Positions 1-5,344 of a stretch of DNA of 5,367 nucleotides are shown piece after piece. Numbering within the stretch: position 1 is the stretch's first letter; the number at the start of each line of letters is the position of its first letter. The notes under the pieces were generated by a model. It worked only from the letters and a program-made list of their open reading frames with translations, ran no database searches and was not told the origin of the DNA. This DNA is from Chloroflexota bacterium. GTDB lineage: Bacteria > Chloroflexota > Limnocylindria > Limnocylindrales > CSP1-4. Both the position numbers and the translations under genes were made by a program. The DNA is taken from contig JAKAHL010000156.1 of the NCBI GenBank assembly GCA_021815005.1, forward strand, positions 1 to 5,367. The letters run 5' to 3'.

Positions 1-47
1 ACCGCCGGGCGTACCCTGAGCGCGCACGGTTAGGGACGTGCCACAAC

Positions 48-64
48 GGCGGCCGGGTGCCGCC
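48..64. other. Short GC hairpin upstream of the first gene
   Basis: GGCGGC (48-53) and GCCGCC (59-64) form a perfect 6-bp stem with a 5-nt loop. There is no T-tract, so it is not a canonical intrinsic terminator. It could end transcription of a gene lying left of the window or be chance in such GC-rich DNA. Confidence 0.25.
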
Positions 65-71
65 CGCATAG

Positions 72-77
72 TAGACT
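72..77 (+). promoter_or_regulatory. Possible -10 box for the 140-655 gene
   Basis: TAGACT fits the TANNNT pattern of a sigma-70-type -10 element and stands out in otherwise GC-rich DNA. Transcription would start near 84, giving a leader of about 55 nt. No convincing -35 is visible. The same hexamer stands 11 nt before the tRNA-like sequence on the other strand (930-935). Confidence 0.25.
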
Positions 78-126
78 TCCGACCGCCCCCGTCTGGTGCC
101 CTAACACCGGCCGGGGGCGCTGCTTT

Positions 127-132
127 GGAGGG
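127..132 (+). promoter_or_regulatory. Shine-Dalgarno that fixes the start at 140
   Basis: GGAGGG lies 7 nt before the ATG at 140, an ideal spacing. The longer reading frame from the GTG at 38 has no comparable site and its extra 34 residues are low-complexity G/A/P/R-rich, so 140 is chosen as the true start. Confidence 0.75.
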
Positions 133-139
133 CCATCCG

Positions 140-655
140 ATGGCCGCGACGAACATCCTCGATATCGACCACCCCATTCGCGAGCTGCTGCGACGGCTCG
201 AGTCGGGCGAGGCGGACAGGGACGCCGGGCACGAGCGGGTCATGCGCTGGGCGCTGGAGGAGCCGAAGACGCCGGCCACGGCGCGGGCCCTTCTGTTCGA
301 CCTCCTCGGCCCTGACTTCTCCGGGTGCGTGGCCCTGGCCGTCGAGGCCGTGATGGACCCCGAGACCGCGGAGGACTCCCTCGGCGTCCCCGAGTGGACG
401 GCGGTCGGCATGATCGACGAGGCCGCCGTCCTCGAGCTCGACGACGGCACGTGGTTCGGCGTGGGGGACCGGCCGGCCGACGCTGACGACCGCGAGATGG
501 GCGTCGTCAGGGTCCCGGCGGACCTCGCGGCCATCCTCGAGGCCGAGATGGAGGCGGGGCTCACCGGGCGCATCGTCACCGTGCCGGACGCGGACGTCGT
601 GAGGCTCGGGCGCGAGTCCGCGTTCCGGGCAAGCATGGCCCAGGCGCCGGCCTGA
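140..655 (+). CDS. Acidic protein of unknown function, 171 aa
   Basis: I do not recognise this protein. From the ATG at 140, chosen for the GGAGGG 7 nt upstream, it encodes 171 residues rich in Asp, Glu and Ala and so strongly acidic. The first ~70 residues look helical (HPIRELLRRLE, then TPATARALLFDLLG). A middle part holds a beta-like segment (AAVLELDDGTWFGVGD). Near the C-terminus, DLAAILEAEMEAG looks like an amphipathic helix, followed by TGRIVTVPDADVVRLGRE. There is no signal peptide, membrane segment, cysteine-rich cluster or nucleotide-binding loop, so a soluble cytoplasmic protein is expected. It stands alone on its strand, with a hairpin about 50 nt after the stop and no partner gene to hint at a role. 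Codon use matches the other genes here, which supports real coding sequence. Confidence 0.72.
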   Translation: MAATNILDIDHPIRELLRRLESGEADRDAGHERVMRWALEEPKTPATARALLFDLLGPDFSGCVALAVEAVMDPETAEDSLGVPEWTAVGMIDEAAVLELDDGTWFGVGDRPADADDREMGVVRVPADLAAILEAEMEAGLTGRIVTVPDADVVRLGRESAFRASMAQAPA

Positions 656-688
656 GGCGGTCGGTGGCCTGACGGCATAGGGCCCCGC

Positions 689-694
689 TAGCAT
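689..694 (+). promoter_or_regulatory. Orphan -10-like box TAGCAT
   Basis: CTAGCAT at 688-694 repeats the CTAGCAT that stands just before the small gene at 5117. CTGACG lies 14 nt upstream (669-674). No plus-strand gene follows before the minus-strand deacetylase, so it would drive a short non-coding transcript or be a relic. Weak evidence. Confidence 0.18.
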
Positions 695-704
695 CGGCGA
701 GCCC

Positions 705-720
705 CCGGCCGACGGGCCGG
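705..720 (+). terminator. Hairpin downstream of the 140-655 gene
   Basis: CCGGCC (705-710), loop GACG, GGCCGG (715-720): a perfect 6-bp GC stem with a 4-nt loop, 50 nt after the stop codon at 653-655. It lacks the run of T residues of a standard intrinsic terminator. The stem is symmetrical, so it could also act on minus-strand transcripts that read past the tRNA-like sequence. Confidence 0.35.
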
Positions 721-770
721 CCCCGGCGATCCCGCGACGGCACGAGAAGCCCCGCGGCCAGCGGAGGGCC

Positions 771-797
771 GGGGGCGCCGGGGGCGCCGGGGGCGTC
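771..797. repeat. Three tandem copies of a 9-bp unit
   Basis: GGGGGCGCC occurs at 771-779 and 780-788, followed by GGGGGCGTC at 789-797. The 9-mer CGGGGGCGC found twice here (770-778, 779-787) recurs at 912-920 over the acceptor strand of the tRNA-like sequence. Each unit contains the palindrome GGCGCC (last copy altered). Confidence 0.7.
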
Positions 798-803
798 TGG
801 CGT

Positions 804-816
804 GCTCAGACTGAGC
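804..816. repeat. 13-bp near-perfect palindrome
   Basis: GCTCAG-A-CTGAGC has 6-bp arms around one base. Its right half, ACTGAGC (810-816), is repeated directly at 822-828. The centre is too short for an RNA hairpin. It could be a protein-binding site, but no gene start is near it. Confidence 0.3.
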
Positions 817-838
817 GGCTAACTGAGCCCACGGGGCA

Positions 839-918
839 CCCCCCGCCACGCACGGAACCACGTCGGATACAGGCCCGTGCTTAGAAGGCGGCTGCTCTAT
901 CCGCTGAGCTACGGGGGC
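839..918 (-). pseudogene. Degenerate tRNA-Arg(UCU)-like sequence, intact 5' half
   Basis: Read on the minus strand from 918, the 5' half is textbook: acceptor strand GCCCCCG (918-912), TA, D-stem GCTC, D-loop AGCGGATA, D-stem GAGC, A, then GCCGC and the anticodon loop CTTCTAA (887-881) with anticodon TCT (885-883), which reads AGA codons. Beyond GC at 880-879 it breaks down. The 3' anticodon strand is GCACG and pairs with GCCGC at only two positions. No TTCRANN T-loop exists (nearest is TTCCGTG, whose stem does not pair). The stretch to a possible acceptor strand CGGGGGG (845-839) is about 8 nt too long and ends in a G-G mismatch. I read it as a decayed or recombined tRNA-Arg gene. Alternatives are an unusual intron or a misassembly; I found no displaced 3' half in the window. 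Confidence 0.6.
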
Positions 919-929
919 GCGCCGGGGCG

Positions 930-935
930 AGTCTA
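930..935 (-). promoter_or_regulatory. Possible -10 box of the tRNA-like sequence
   Basis: On the minus strand TAGACT ends 11 nt before the first base of the tRNA-like sequence (918), a normal distance for a tRNA promoter. GTGACG (955-950) lies 14 nt upstream of it, close to TTGACA but with short spacing. It suggests the tRNA once had, or still has, its own promoter separate from the upstream deacetylase gene. Confidence 0.35.
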
Positions 936-976
936 GCCGGTCGGGGCCACGTCACGGGCCGGCGCGCCAGGTTCTG

Positions 977-2149
977 CTACCGCCGGTGCCGCTTCGCCAG
1001 CACGCGCAGGGTGTGGTCGAGCGCCGCAGCGGCCGTCGCGCGGTTGGCGGCCGCCACCGACGGCGCCTCCCGGCGCGCCGTCCCGTCCGGGTCGGCCATG
1101 AGCGCCGGCGGGGGCCCCGACCGCTGGTCCGCCGCCTCGGCGGCCCAGCGGTCCCGCCAGGCGGGTGGCGTCGCCACCGGCACGTCGAGATGGGCCTGGG
1201 CCAGCCACACCAGCGCCCAGTTGCGCGGCACCGCTCGGTACACGTCGTACCCGCCGCCGCCAGTCGCCAGCCATCGGCCGCCCGCGTAGCGATGCGCCAC
1301 GTCGTGGAGCAGGCGCGCCGCGCGCGCGAACGCCGCCGTCGTCAGCTCGAGGTGCGCCAGCGGGTCGAGTGCGTGGGCGTCGGCGCCGTTGAGCGTGACG
1401 AGCAGCGTCGGCCGGAAGGCGGCGGCCACCGCGGGCACCACGGACTCCAGCACGGCGAGCCACGAGGCGTCCGAGGTGCCCGGCTCGAGCGGGATGTTGA
1501 CCGCCGAGCCCTCGGCCCCCAGGCCCCCGCGGTCCTCCACCCAGCCGGTGCCGGGGAAGAGCGTCAGGCCCGACTCGTGCAGCGACACCGTCTGGACCAG
1601 CGGGTCGTTCCAGAAGATCTGCTCCACGCCGTCGCCGTGGTGCACGTCCACGTCCACGTACAGCACCCGGTGGCCCTGGTCGCGGGCGCGGCGAATGGCC
1701 ACGGCCACGTCGTTGAACACGCAGAACCCCGTGGCCCGCGACGGGAACGCGTGGTGCAGACCGCCGCCGGGATGGAACGCGTGCAGCCGCCGGCCGGCCA
1801 GGATCTCGTCCATCGCCAGCAGCGTCCCGCCCACGACGGTCGCACCGGCGTCGCGCATCCCGTAGAAGGGCGGCGTGTCCTCGTCGGTGACCGACTCGTC
1901 GTCGGCCAGCTCCGGGTAGTCCGACAGGCGCGACACGCTGGCGAGGAACCGGCGGGTGTGCACCGTGGCCAGCACCTCGTCCGCCACGGGCGCCGGCGCT
2001 ACGAACGACGCGTCGTCGGCGCCCAGCTCGCGCAGCAGGTCGATGCCGGGCCCGAAGCGACGGGGCGTGAACGGGTGGCCCGGCCCGAAGTCGTAGGCGT
2101 GGCTGCCCGGCCCGTAGACGACCAGGGGCGCGGGATCGGGTGTCGGCAT
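977..2149 (-). CDS. acuC: AcuC-type zinc-dependent lysine deacetylase, 390 aa
   Basis: This is a class I histone-deacetylase-fold enzyme that removes acetyl groups from lysine side chains of cytoplasmic proteins. The N-terminal YDFGPGHPFTP (19-29) is typical of AcuC. HPGGGLHHA (126-134) gives the active-site His pair H132/H133, DVDVHHGDG (166-174) the zinc ligands D168 and H170, NGADAHALDPL (254-264) the third ligand D257, and GGGGY (297-301) the catalytic tyrosine Y301. Nothing essential is missing and the length is normal for AcuC. The start is the ATG at 2149; its Shine-Dalgarno is poor, with only GAGG about 14 nt upstream. It is divergent from the GNAT/acyl-CoA synthetase fusion at 2275, the expected opposing acetyltransferase. 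In Bacillus subtilis AcuC reactivates acetylated acetyl-CoA synthetase. The same substrate type is inferred here, although acetoin/acetylpolyamine-type amidohydrolase relatives cannot be fully excluded. Confidence 0.93.
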   Translation of the reverse strand: MPTPDPAPLVVYGPGSHAYDFGPGHPFTPRRFGPGIDLLRELGADDASFVAPAPVADEVLATVHTRRFLASVSRLSDYPELADDESVTDEDTPPFYGMRDAGATVVGGTLLAMDEILAGRRLHAFHPGGGLHHAFPSRATGFCVFNDVAVAIRRARDQGHRVLYVDVDVHHGDGVEQIFWNDPLVQTVSLHESGLTLFPGTGWVEDRGGLGAEGSAVNIPLEPGTSDASWLAVLESVVPAVAAAFRPTLLVTLNGADAHALDPLAHLELTTAAFARAARLLHDVAHRYAGGRWLATGGGGYDVYRAVPRNWALVWLAQAHLDVPVATPPAWRDRWAAEAADQRSGPPPALMADPDGTARREAPSVAAANRATAAAALDHTLRVLAKRHRR

Positions 2150-2183
2150 GGGCGACGGTCGGGCCTCAGTGGCGCGGAGGCGG

Positions 2184-2212
2184 AGCGTAAGATCGCCGTG
2201 GCCGCCGGTCGA
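2184..2212 (-). promoter_or_regulatory. Candidate promoter of acuC
   Basis: On the minus strand TCGACC (2212-2207, four of six matches to TTGACA) is followed by a 17-nt spacer and TACGCT (2189-2184, TANNNT). Transcription would begin near 2177, leaving a leader of about 27 nt before the ATG at 2149. Spacing is ideal but the hexamers are modest matches. Confidence 0.3.
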
Positions 2213-2234
2213 CGGCGCGTCGCGACAGTAGCAC
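2209..2234 (+). promoter_or_regulatory. Candidate promoter of the Pat-like gene
   Basis: TAGCAC (2229-2234) resembles the TAGCAT/TAGACT boxes before other genes here. TCGACG (2209-2214) lies 14 nt upstream, the spacing also seen at 669-694 and at 955-930 (minus). Transcription would start near 2241. The -35 hexamer overlaps that of the opposite promoter, so polymerase binding in the two directions might compete. Confidence 0.25.
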
Positions 2235-2264
2235 GGCCGAGCGGGCGGACCGCCACCGGCCGGC

Positions 2265-2271
2265 GAGGAGG
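2265..2271 (+). promoter_or_regulatory. Shine-Dalgarno of the Pat-like gene
   Basis: GAGGAGG ends only 3 nt before the GTG at 2275. The core is strong but closer than usual. No better in-frame start follows for many codons and the GNAT domain begins soon after, so GTG 2275 is kept. Confidence 0.6.
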
Positions 2272-2274
2272 ATC

Positions 2275-5046
2275 GTGGAGCGCTACACGAGCGCGGCGGG
2301 CCGGGACCTCTCGCGCGACACGATCCTGCGGGACGGGTCCTCCATCCGCATTCGCGAGGCGGACGCGGCTGACGTGCCGGCGCTGCTCGCGTTCCTCGAG
2401 GGGCTCCACGCGGAGTCCCGGCGGCTCCGCTTCGCGAGCGTCGGCGGCGATCTCGAGGCCCGGGCGCGCTCGTGGGCCGGCGCCGAGGGGCCGCTGGACT
2501 GCTCGCTCGTCGCGGAGACGGAGGTCGGCGGCGCCACCCGGATCATCGGGCACGGCACCTGTCTGGCCCTTGACCGGACGACCGCCGAGGCCGCCTTCGT
2601 GGTGGCCGACGACTGGCAGGGCATGGGCGTGGCGACGCTGCTGCTCGAGGCGCTCGCCCGCCGGGCCCAGGACGCCGGCGTCACGACCTTCGTCGCCGAG
2701 ATCCTGGTCGAGAACGCCAAGATGCTCGAGGTCTTCCGGGCCAGCGGCTTCCCGCTCCGCCTGCGCTCCGAGCCCGGCGCCATCCGCGTGGAGTTCCCCA
2801 CCGAGCTCACCGGCGAGGCGCGCCAGCGGTTCGAGCGCCGCGAGCAGGCGGCGGCCTCGGCGGCGGTGCACGCGCTCCTGCACCCGGTGTCGGTGGCGGT
2901 TGTCGGCGCGTCGCGGCGGCGCGGCACGCCGGGCGGCGAGCTGTTCCACAACCTGCTCGCGAGCGGCTTCGCCGGTCCCGTCTACCCGGTCAACGCCAAC
3001 GCCGACGTCGTCCAGTCGGTGGCCGCCTACCGCTCCCTCGACGCGGTTCCGGGGCCCGTGGACCTCGCGCTGATCGCCCTCCCGGCGGATGCCGTCCTGG
3101 GCGCGGCGCGGGCCTGCGCCGCCAAGGGGGTCAGGAGCATCGTCGTCGTGTCCGCCGGGTTCGCCGAGTCCGGGCCCGAGGGCGCGGCGCGCCAGCGCGA
3201 TCTGGTGGCCGCCTGCCGGGGCGCCGGCATGCGCCTGGTGGGACCCAACTGCATGGGCGTGATCAACCTCGAGCCCGGCGTCCGGCTCAACGCGACCTTC
3301 TCCGCCGCCCTGCCGACCGAGGGCCGGGTGGGCTTCCTCTCGCAGAGCGGAGCGCTGGGCCTCGCGATCATCGAGCACGCGAACCACCTCGGCCTCGGGC
3401 TGTCCTCGTTCATCTCCATCGGCAACAAGGCGGACCTGTCGGGCAACGACTTCCTCCAGTACTGGGAGGGAGACCCGGCCTGCAGCGTCATCGCGCTGTA
3501 CCTGGAGTCCGTGGGCAACCCCCGCAAGTTCTCGCGGATCGCGCGGCGCGTGGGCCGGACCAAGCCGATCATCGCGGTCAAGAGCGGGCGGTCCGCCGCG
3601 GGCGCCCGGGCCAGCCTCTCGCACACCGGCGCCCGCATCAGCTCCTCGGACGTGACGGTGGACGCGCTGTTCCACCAGGCCGGCGTGGTGCGGACCGACA
3701 CCCTGTCGGAGTTCTTCGACGTGGCGTCGCTGCTCGCCAACCAGCCCCTCCCGGCCGGCCGGGGCGTGGCGATCCTGACCAACGGCGGCGGGCCCGGGAT
3801 CCTGGCAGCCGACGCGTGCGAGGCGGACGGGCTGGCGGTGCCGGCGATCCCCGAGGCCGTGCGACGACAGCTCGCCGCATGCCTGCCGCCCATGGCGACG
3901 CTCGACAACCCGGTGGACACGGCCGACGCATCCCCGGCGGCGTACGGCGAGGCGGTGCGCATCCTCGCGGCGTGCGAGGACGTCCACGCGATCATCGTGC
4001 TGTTCGTGCCGCCCCTCGGCTCGTCGAGCGACGACGTGGCGGCCGCGATCCATGACGCGACCGCCTCGCTGGAGCGGCAGATCCCGGTCCTGACGGTGTT
4101 CATGTCGCCCGAGGGCGGGCCCGCGGCGCTGGAGGGGGGCGGTCTCCGGGTGCCGGCGTACACGTTCCCGGAGGAGGCCGCCCGGGCGCTGGCCCACGCC
4201 GCCAAGTACGCGGAGTGGCGCGCCACGCCGGAGGGTCTCGTGCCGGACCTCGACGACGTTCGCGACGACGAGGCGGCCGAGGTGCTTGCGCGGGCCCTTG
4301 CCGAGCTGGGCCCGGTCCCCGCGACCCCCGCCGGCCCGGGCGCCCATGCGCTCCCGCCGGCCCAGGCGCGCACGGCCTCCGTTCCTTCGCGCTGGCTCCG
4401 CCCGGACGAGGCGGCCACTCTGCTCGACTGCTACGGCATCCGCGTCGCGGACTACCGGCTCGTCGCCACGCCCGAGGAGGCCGGGGCGGCCGCCGATAAC
4501 CTGGGCGGCCCCGTGGCGCTCAAGGCCGTCGCGACGGGCATCGTCCGCAAGCGCGACGCCCGCGCGGTGCTGCTGGGGCTCGAGGGCGCCACGGCCGTGC
4601 GGACCGCGGCCGCGGGGATGGTCCGCGACCTCGGCGCGGACGGGCACGCGGTGGAGGGGCTCCTCGTCCAGCGGATGGTCCCCGACGGGGTCGAGATGCT
4701 CGTGGGAGTGGTCCACGACCGCCTGTTCGGCCCCGTGATCGCCTGCGGCGCGGGCGATTCGGAGCTGGAGCTCCTCCGCGACGTGGCCGTCCGGATCACG
4801 CCCCTCACGGACCGCGATGCCGCCGAGATGCTGCGATCGCTGGCGATGTTCCCGCTCCTCCAGGGCTACCGGACCGAATCGCGCGCCGACGTGGCCGCGC
4901 TCGAGGGCGTGCTGCTGCGCGTCAGCGCCATGGTCGAGGCGCATCCCGAGATCGTCGAGATGGACTGCAACCCGGTCATCGTCCTGCCGCAGGGCGCGGT
5001 CGTCGTGGACGCCCGGATCCGGATCGAGGCACCCGAGCGCCGCTAG
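2275..5046 (+). CDS. GNAT plus NDP-forming acyl-CoA synthetase fusion; Pat-type protein lysine acetyltransferase, 923 aa
   Basis: Residues ~17-175 form a GNAT domain: acetyl-CoA loop QGMGVA (115-120), and E105 before it is a likely catalytic base. A CoA-binding Rossmann part follows (~200-330, VVGASRRRGTPG at 209-220, GPNCMGV at 323-329). Next are succinyl-CoA-ligase-like parts (~347-640) with FLSQSGALG (354-362), the phosphohistidine loop SHTGA (H450) and LTNGGGPG (501-508). A Pro/Ala-rich linker (~680-705) leads to an ATP-grasp domain (~706-918) ending in MDCNPV (896-901). GNAT-first order matches Streptomyces lividans PatA; Salmonella Pat has GNAT last. Such proteins acetylate a lysine of AMP-forming acyl-CoA synthetases and inactivate them. 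The ATP-grasp HKSDxGG motif is here RKRDARA (758-764), so the second phosphohistidine of ADP-forming synthetases is Arg. This favours regulation over net acyl-CoA synthesis. The divergent deacetylase AcuC supports the same role. The target protein is unknown. Confidence 0.9.
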   Translation: MERYTSAAGRDLSRDTILRDGSSIRIREADAADVPALLAFLEGLHAESRRLRFASVGGDLEARARSWAGAEGPLDCSLVAETEVGGATRIIGHGTCLALDRTTAEAAFVVADDWQGMGVATLLLEALARRAQDAGVTTFVAEILVENAKMLEVFRASGFPLRLRSEPGAIRVEFPTELTGEARQRFERREQAAASAAVHALLHPVSVAVVGASRRRGTPGGELFHNLLASGFAGPVYPVNANADVVQSVAAYRSLDAVPGPVDLALIALPADAVLGAARACAAKGVRSIVVVSAGFAESGPEGAARQRDLVAACRGAGMRLVGPNCMGVINLEPGVRLNATFSAALPTEGRVGFLSQSGALGLAIIEHANHLGLGLSSFISIGNKADLSGNDFLQYWEGDPACSVIALYLESVGNPRKFSRIARRVGRTKPIIAVKSGRSAAGARASLSHTGARISSSDVTVDALFHQAGVVRTDTLSEFFDVASLLANQPLPAGRGVAILTNGGGPGILAADACEADGLAVPAIPEAVRRQLAACLPPMATLDNPVDTADASPAAYGEAVRILAACEDVHAIIVLFVPPLGSSSDDVAAAIHDATASLERQIPVLTVFMSPEGGPAALEGGGLRVPAYTFPEEAARALAHAAKYAEWRATPEGLVPDLDDVRDDEAAEVLARALAELGPVPATPAGPGAHALPPAQARTASVPSRWLRPDEAATLLDCYGIRVADYRLVATPEEAGAAADNLGGPVALKAVATGIVRKRDARAVLLGLEGATAVRTAAAGMVRDLGADGHAVEGLLVQRMVPDGVEMLVGVVHDRLFGPVIACGAGDSELELLRDVAVRITPLTDRDAAEMLRSLAMFPLLQGYRTESRADVAALEGVLLRVSAMVEAHPEIVEMDCNPVIVLPQGAVVVDARIRIEAPERR

Positions 5047-5083
5047 GCAGGGGTCGCCGCCGGGGCGCGCCGCCGGCCCTGCC
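5046..5083 (+). terminator. Hairpin immediately after the Pat-like gene
   Basis: GGCAGGG (5046-5052) pairs perfectly with CCCTGCC (5077-5083), starting on the last base of the stop codon. The enclosed GC-rich stretch can form a further CGCC/GGCG stem. There is no T-tract. The position suggests transcription termination or 3'-end protection that separates this gene from the next. Confidence 0.4.
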
Positions 5084-5101
5084 GCGGGCTGCGGCTTCGG
5101 C

Positions 5102-5107
5102 TAGCAT
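5102..5107 (+). promoter_or_regulatory. -10-like box close to the 5117 start
   Basis: TAGCAT matches TATAAT at four positions and stands 9 nt before the ATG at 5117. No Shine-Dalgarno lies between them. Transcription would start at or very near the start codon, so a leaderless mRNA is likely. No clear -35 is seen. Confidence 0.42.
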
Positions 5108-5116
5108 GGTGGCGCG

Positions 5117-5344
5117 ATGAACCAGATGTACCCCCCGTCCGACCTCGCTTCCATGGACCCGCTCGTCCTGATGAAGAACCTGGACCACGTGCGGATGACC
5201 AGCCGCCGGCTGTCGTACATCCTCCAGCAGCAGGTCCACCTCTACACGCCGACGGCCAACGAGCTGCGCGAGCAGATCGACCGCTACGTCGAGGCCGAGC
5301 GCCAGATCGAGGGCGAGATGGCCCGGCGGCGCATTCGCGCCTGA
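5117..5344 (+). CDS. Small helical protein of unknown function, 75 aa
   Basis: I do not recognise a family. The protein starts at the ATG at 5117 and is complete, ending at TGA 5342-5344. After a short N-terminus (MNQMYPPSDLASMDP) it is predicted almost wholly helical. One helix covers about residues 15-42 (LVLMKNLDHVRMTSRRLSYI and onward) and a second about 45-73 (ANELREQIDRYVEAERQIEG and onward), separated by a TPT turn. Spacing of Leu, Ile, Val and Tyr fits an amphipathic helical hairpin or coiled-coil dimer. It has no signal peptide, membrane span or cysteines. No Shine-Dalgarno precedes it, but TAGCAT at 5102-5107 suggests leaderless expression from its own promoter. It has far fewer Gly/Ala residues than the random frames in this DNA, which supports real coding sequence. 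Its link to the acetylation pair is only proximity. Confidence 0.75.
   Translation: MNQMYPPSDLASMDPLVLMKNLDHVRMTSRRLSYILQQQVHLYTPTANELREQIDRYVEAERQIEGEMARRRIRA

Larger units (their letters stand above)
2150..2274. promoter_or_regulatory. Divergent intergenic control region
   Basis: This 125-bp gap separates the deacetylase and acetyltransferase genes and must carry both promoters if they are not read from further away. An inverted repeat CGCCG-GTCGA-CGGCG (2203-2217) lies near its middle and overlaps both candidate -35 elements, so a regulator bound there could act on both genes. In such GC-rich DNA a 5-bp inverted repeat is weak evidence for an operator. Confidence 0.45.

Noticed and set aside
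1..33. Possible end of an upstream plus-strand gene, frame 1, stop TAG at 31-33
   Set aside because: Only ten codons are visible and the other frames read similarly, so no coding claim can be supported.
38..139. N-terminal extension of the first gene from the GTG at 38
   Set aside because: No ribosome-binding site; extra residues are low-complexity, while GGAGGG stands 7 nt before the ATG at 140.
804..832. A second degenerate tRNA D-arm (GGCTCAGTTAG, then GAGC) on the minus strand
   Set aside because: No acceptor, anticodon or T-arm accompanies it and the spacing is wrong; better described as a palindrome plus direct repeat.
656..878. Group I intron with a downstream 3' tRNA exon
   Set aside because: I searched the minus strand down to the neighbouring gene for a GGTTCGAATCC-type T-arm followed by CGGGGGC and found none; the only CGGGGGC-like ends lack a T-loop.
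656..976. CRISPR array or mobile-element ends
   Set aside because: The only repeats are short tandem 9-mers; there are no spaced identical repeats, no integrase or transposase gene and no terminal inverted repeats in the window.
986..3073. A long plus-strand open frame of 695 codons across the deacetylase gene and into the acetyltransferase gene
   Set aside because: Arg/Pro/Ser-rich low-complexity translation antisense to acuC and out of frame with the Pat-like gene; long stop-free frames are common by chance in DNA this GC-rich.
1999..4944. A 981-codon minus-strand open frame antisense to the Pat-like gene
   Set aside because: Translation is rich in His, Arg, Gly and Asp with no domain pattern, the typical shadow of a strongly biased real gene on the other strand.
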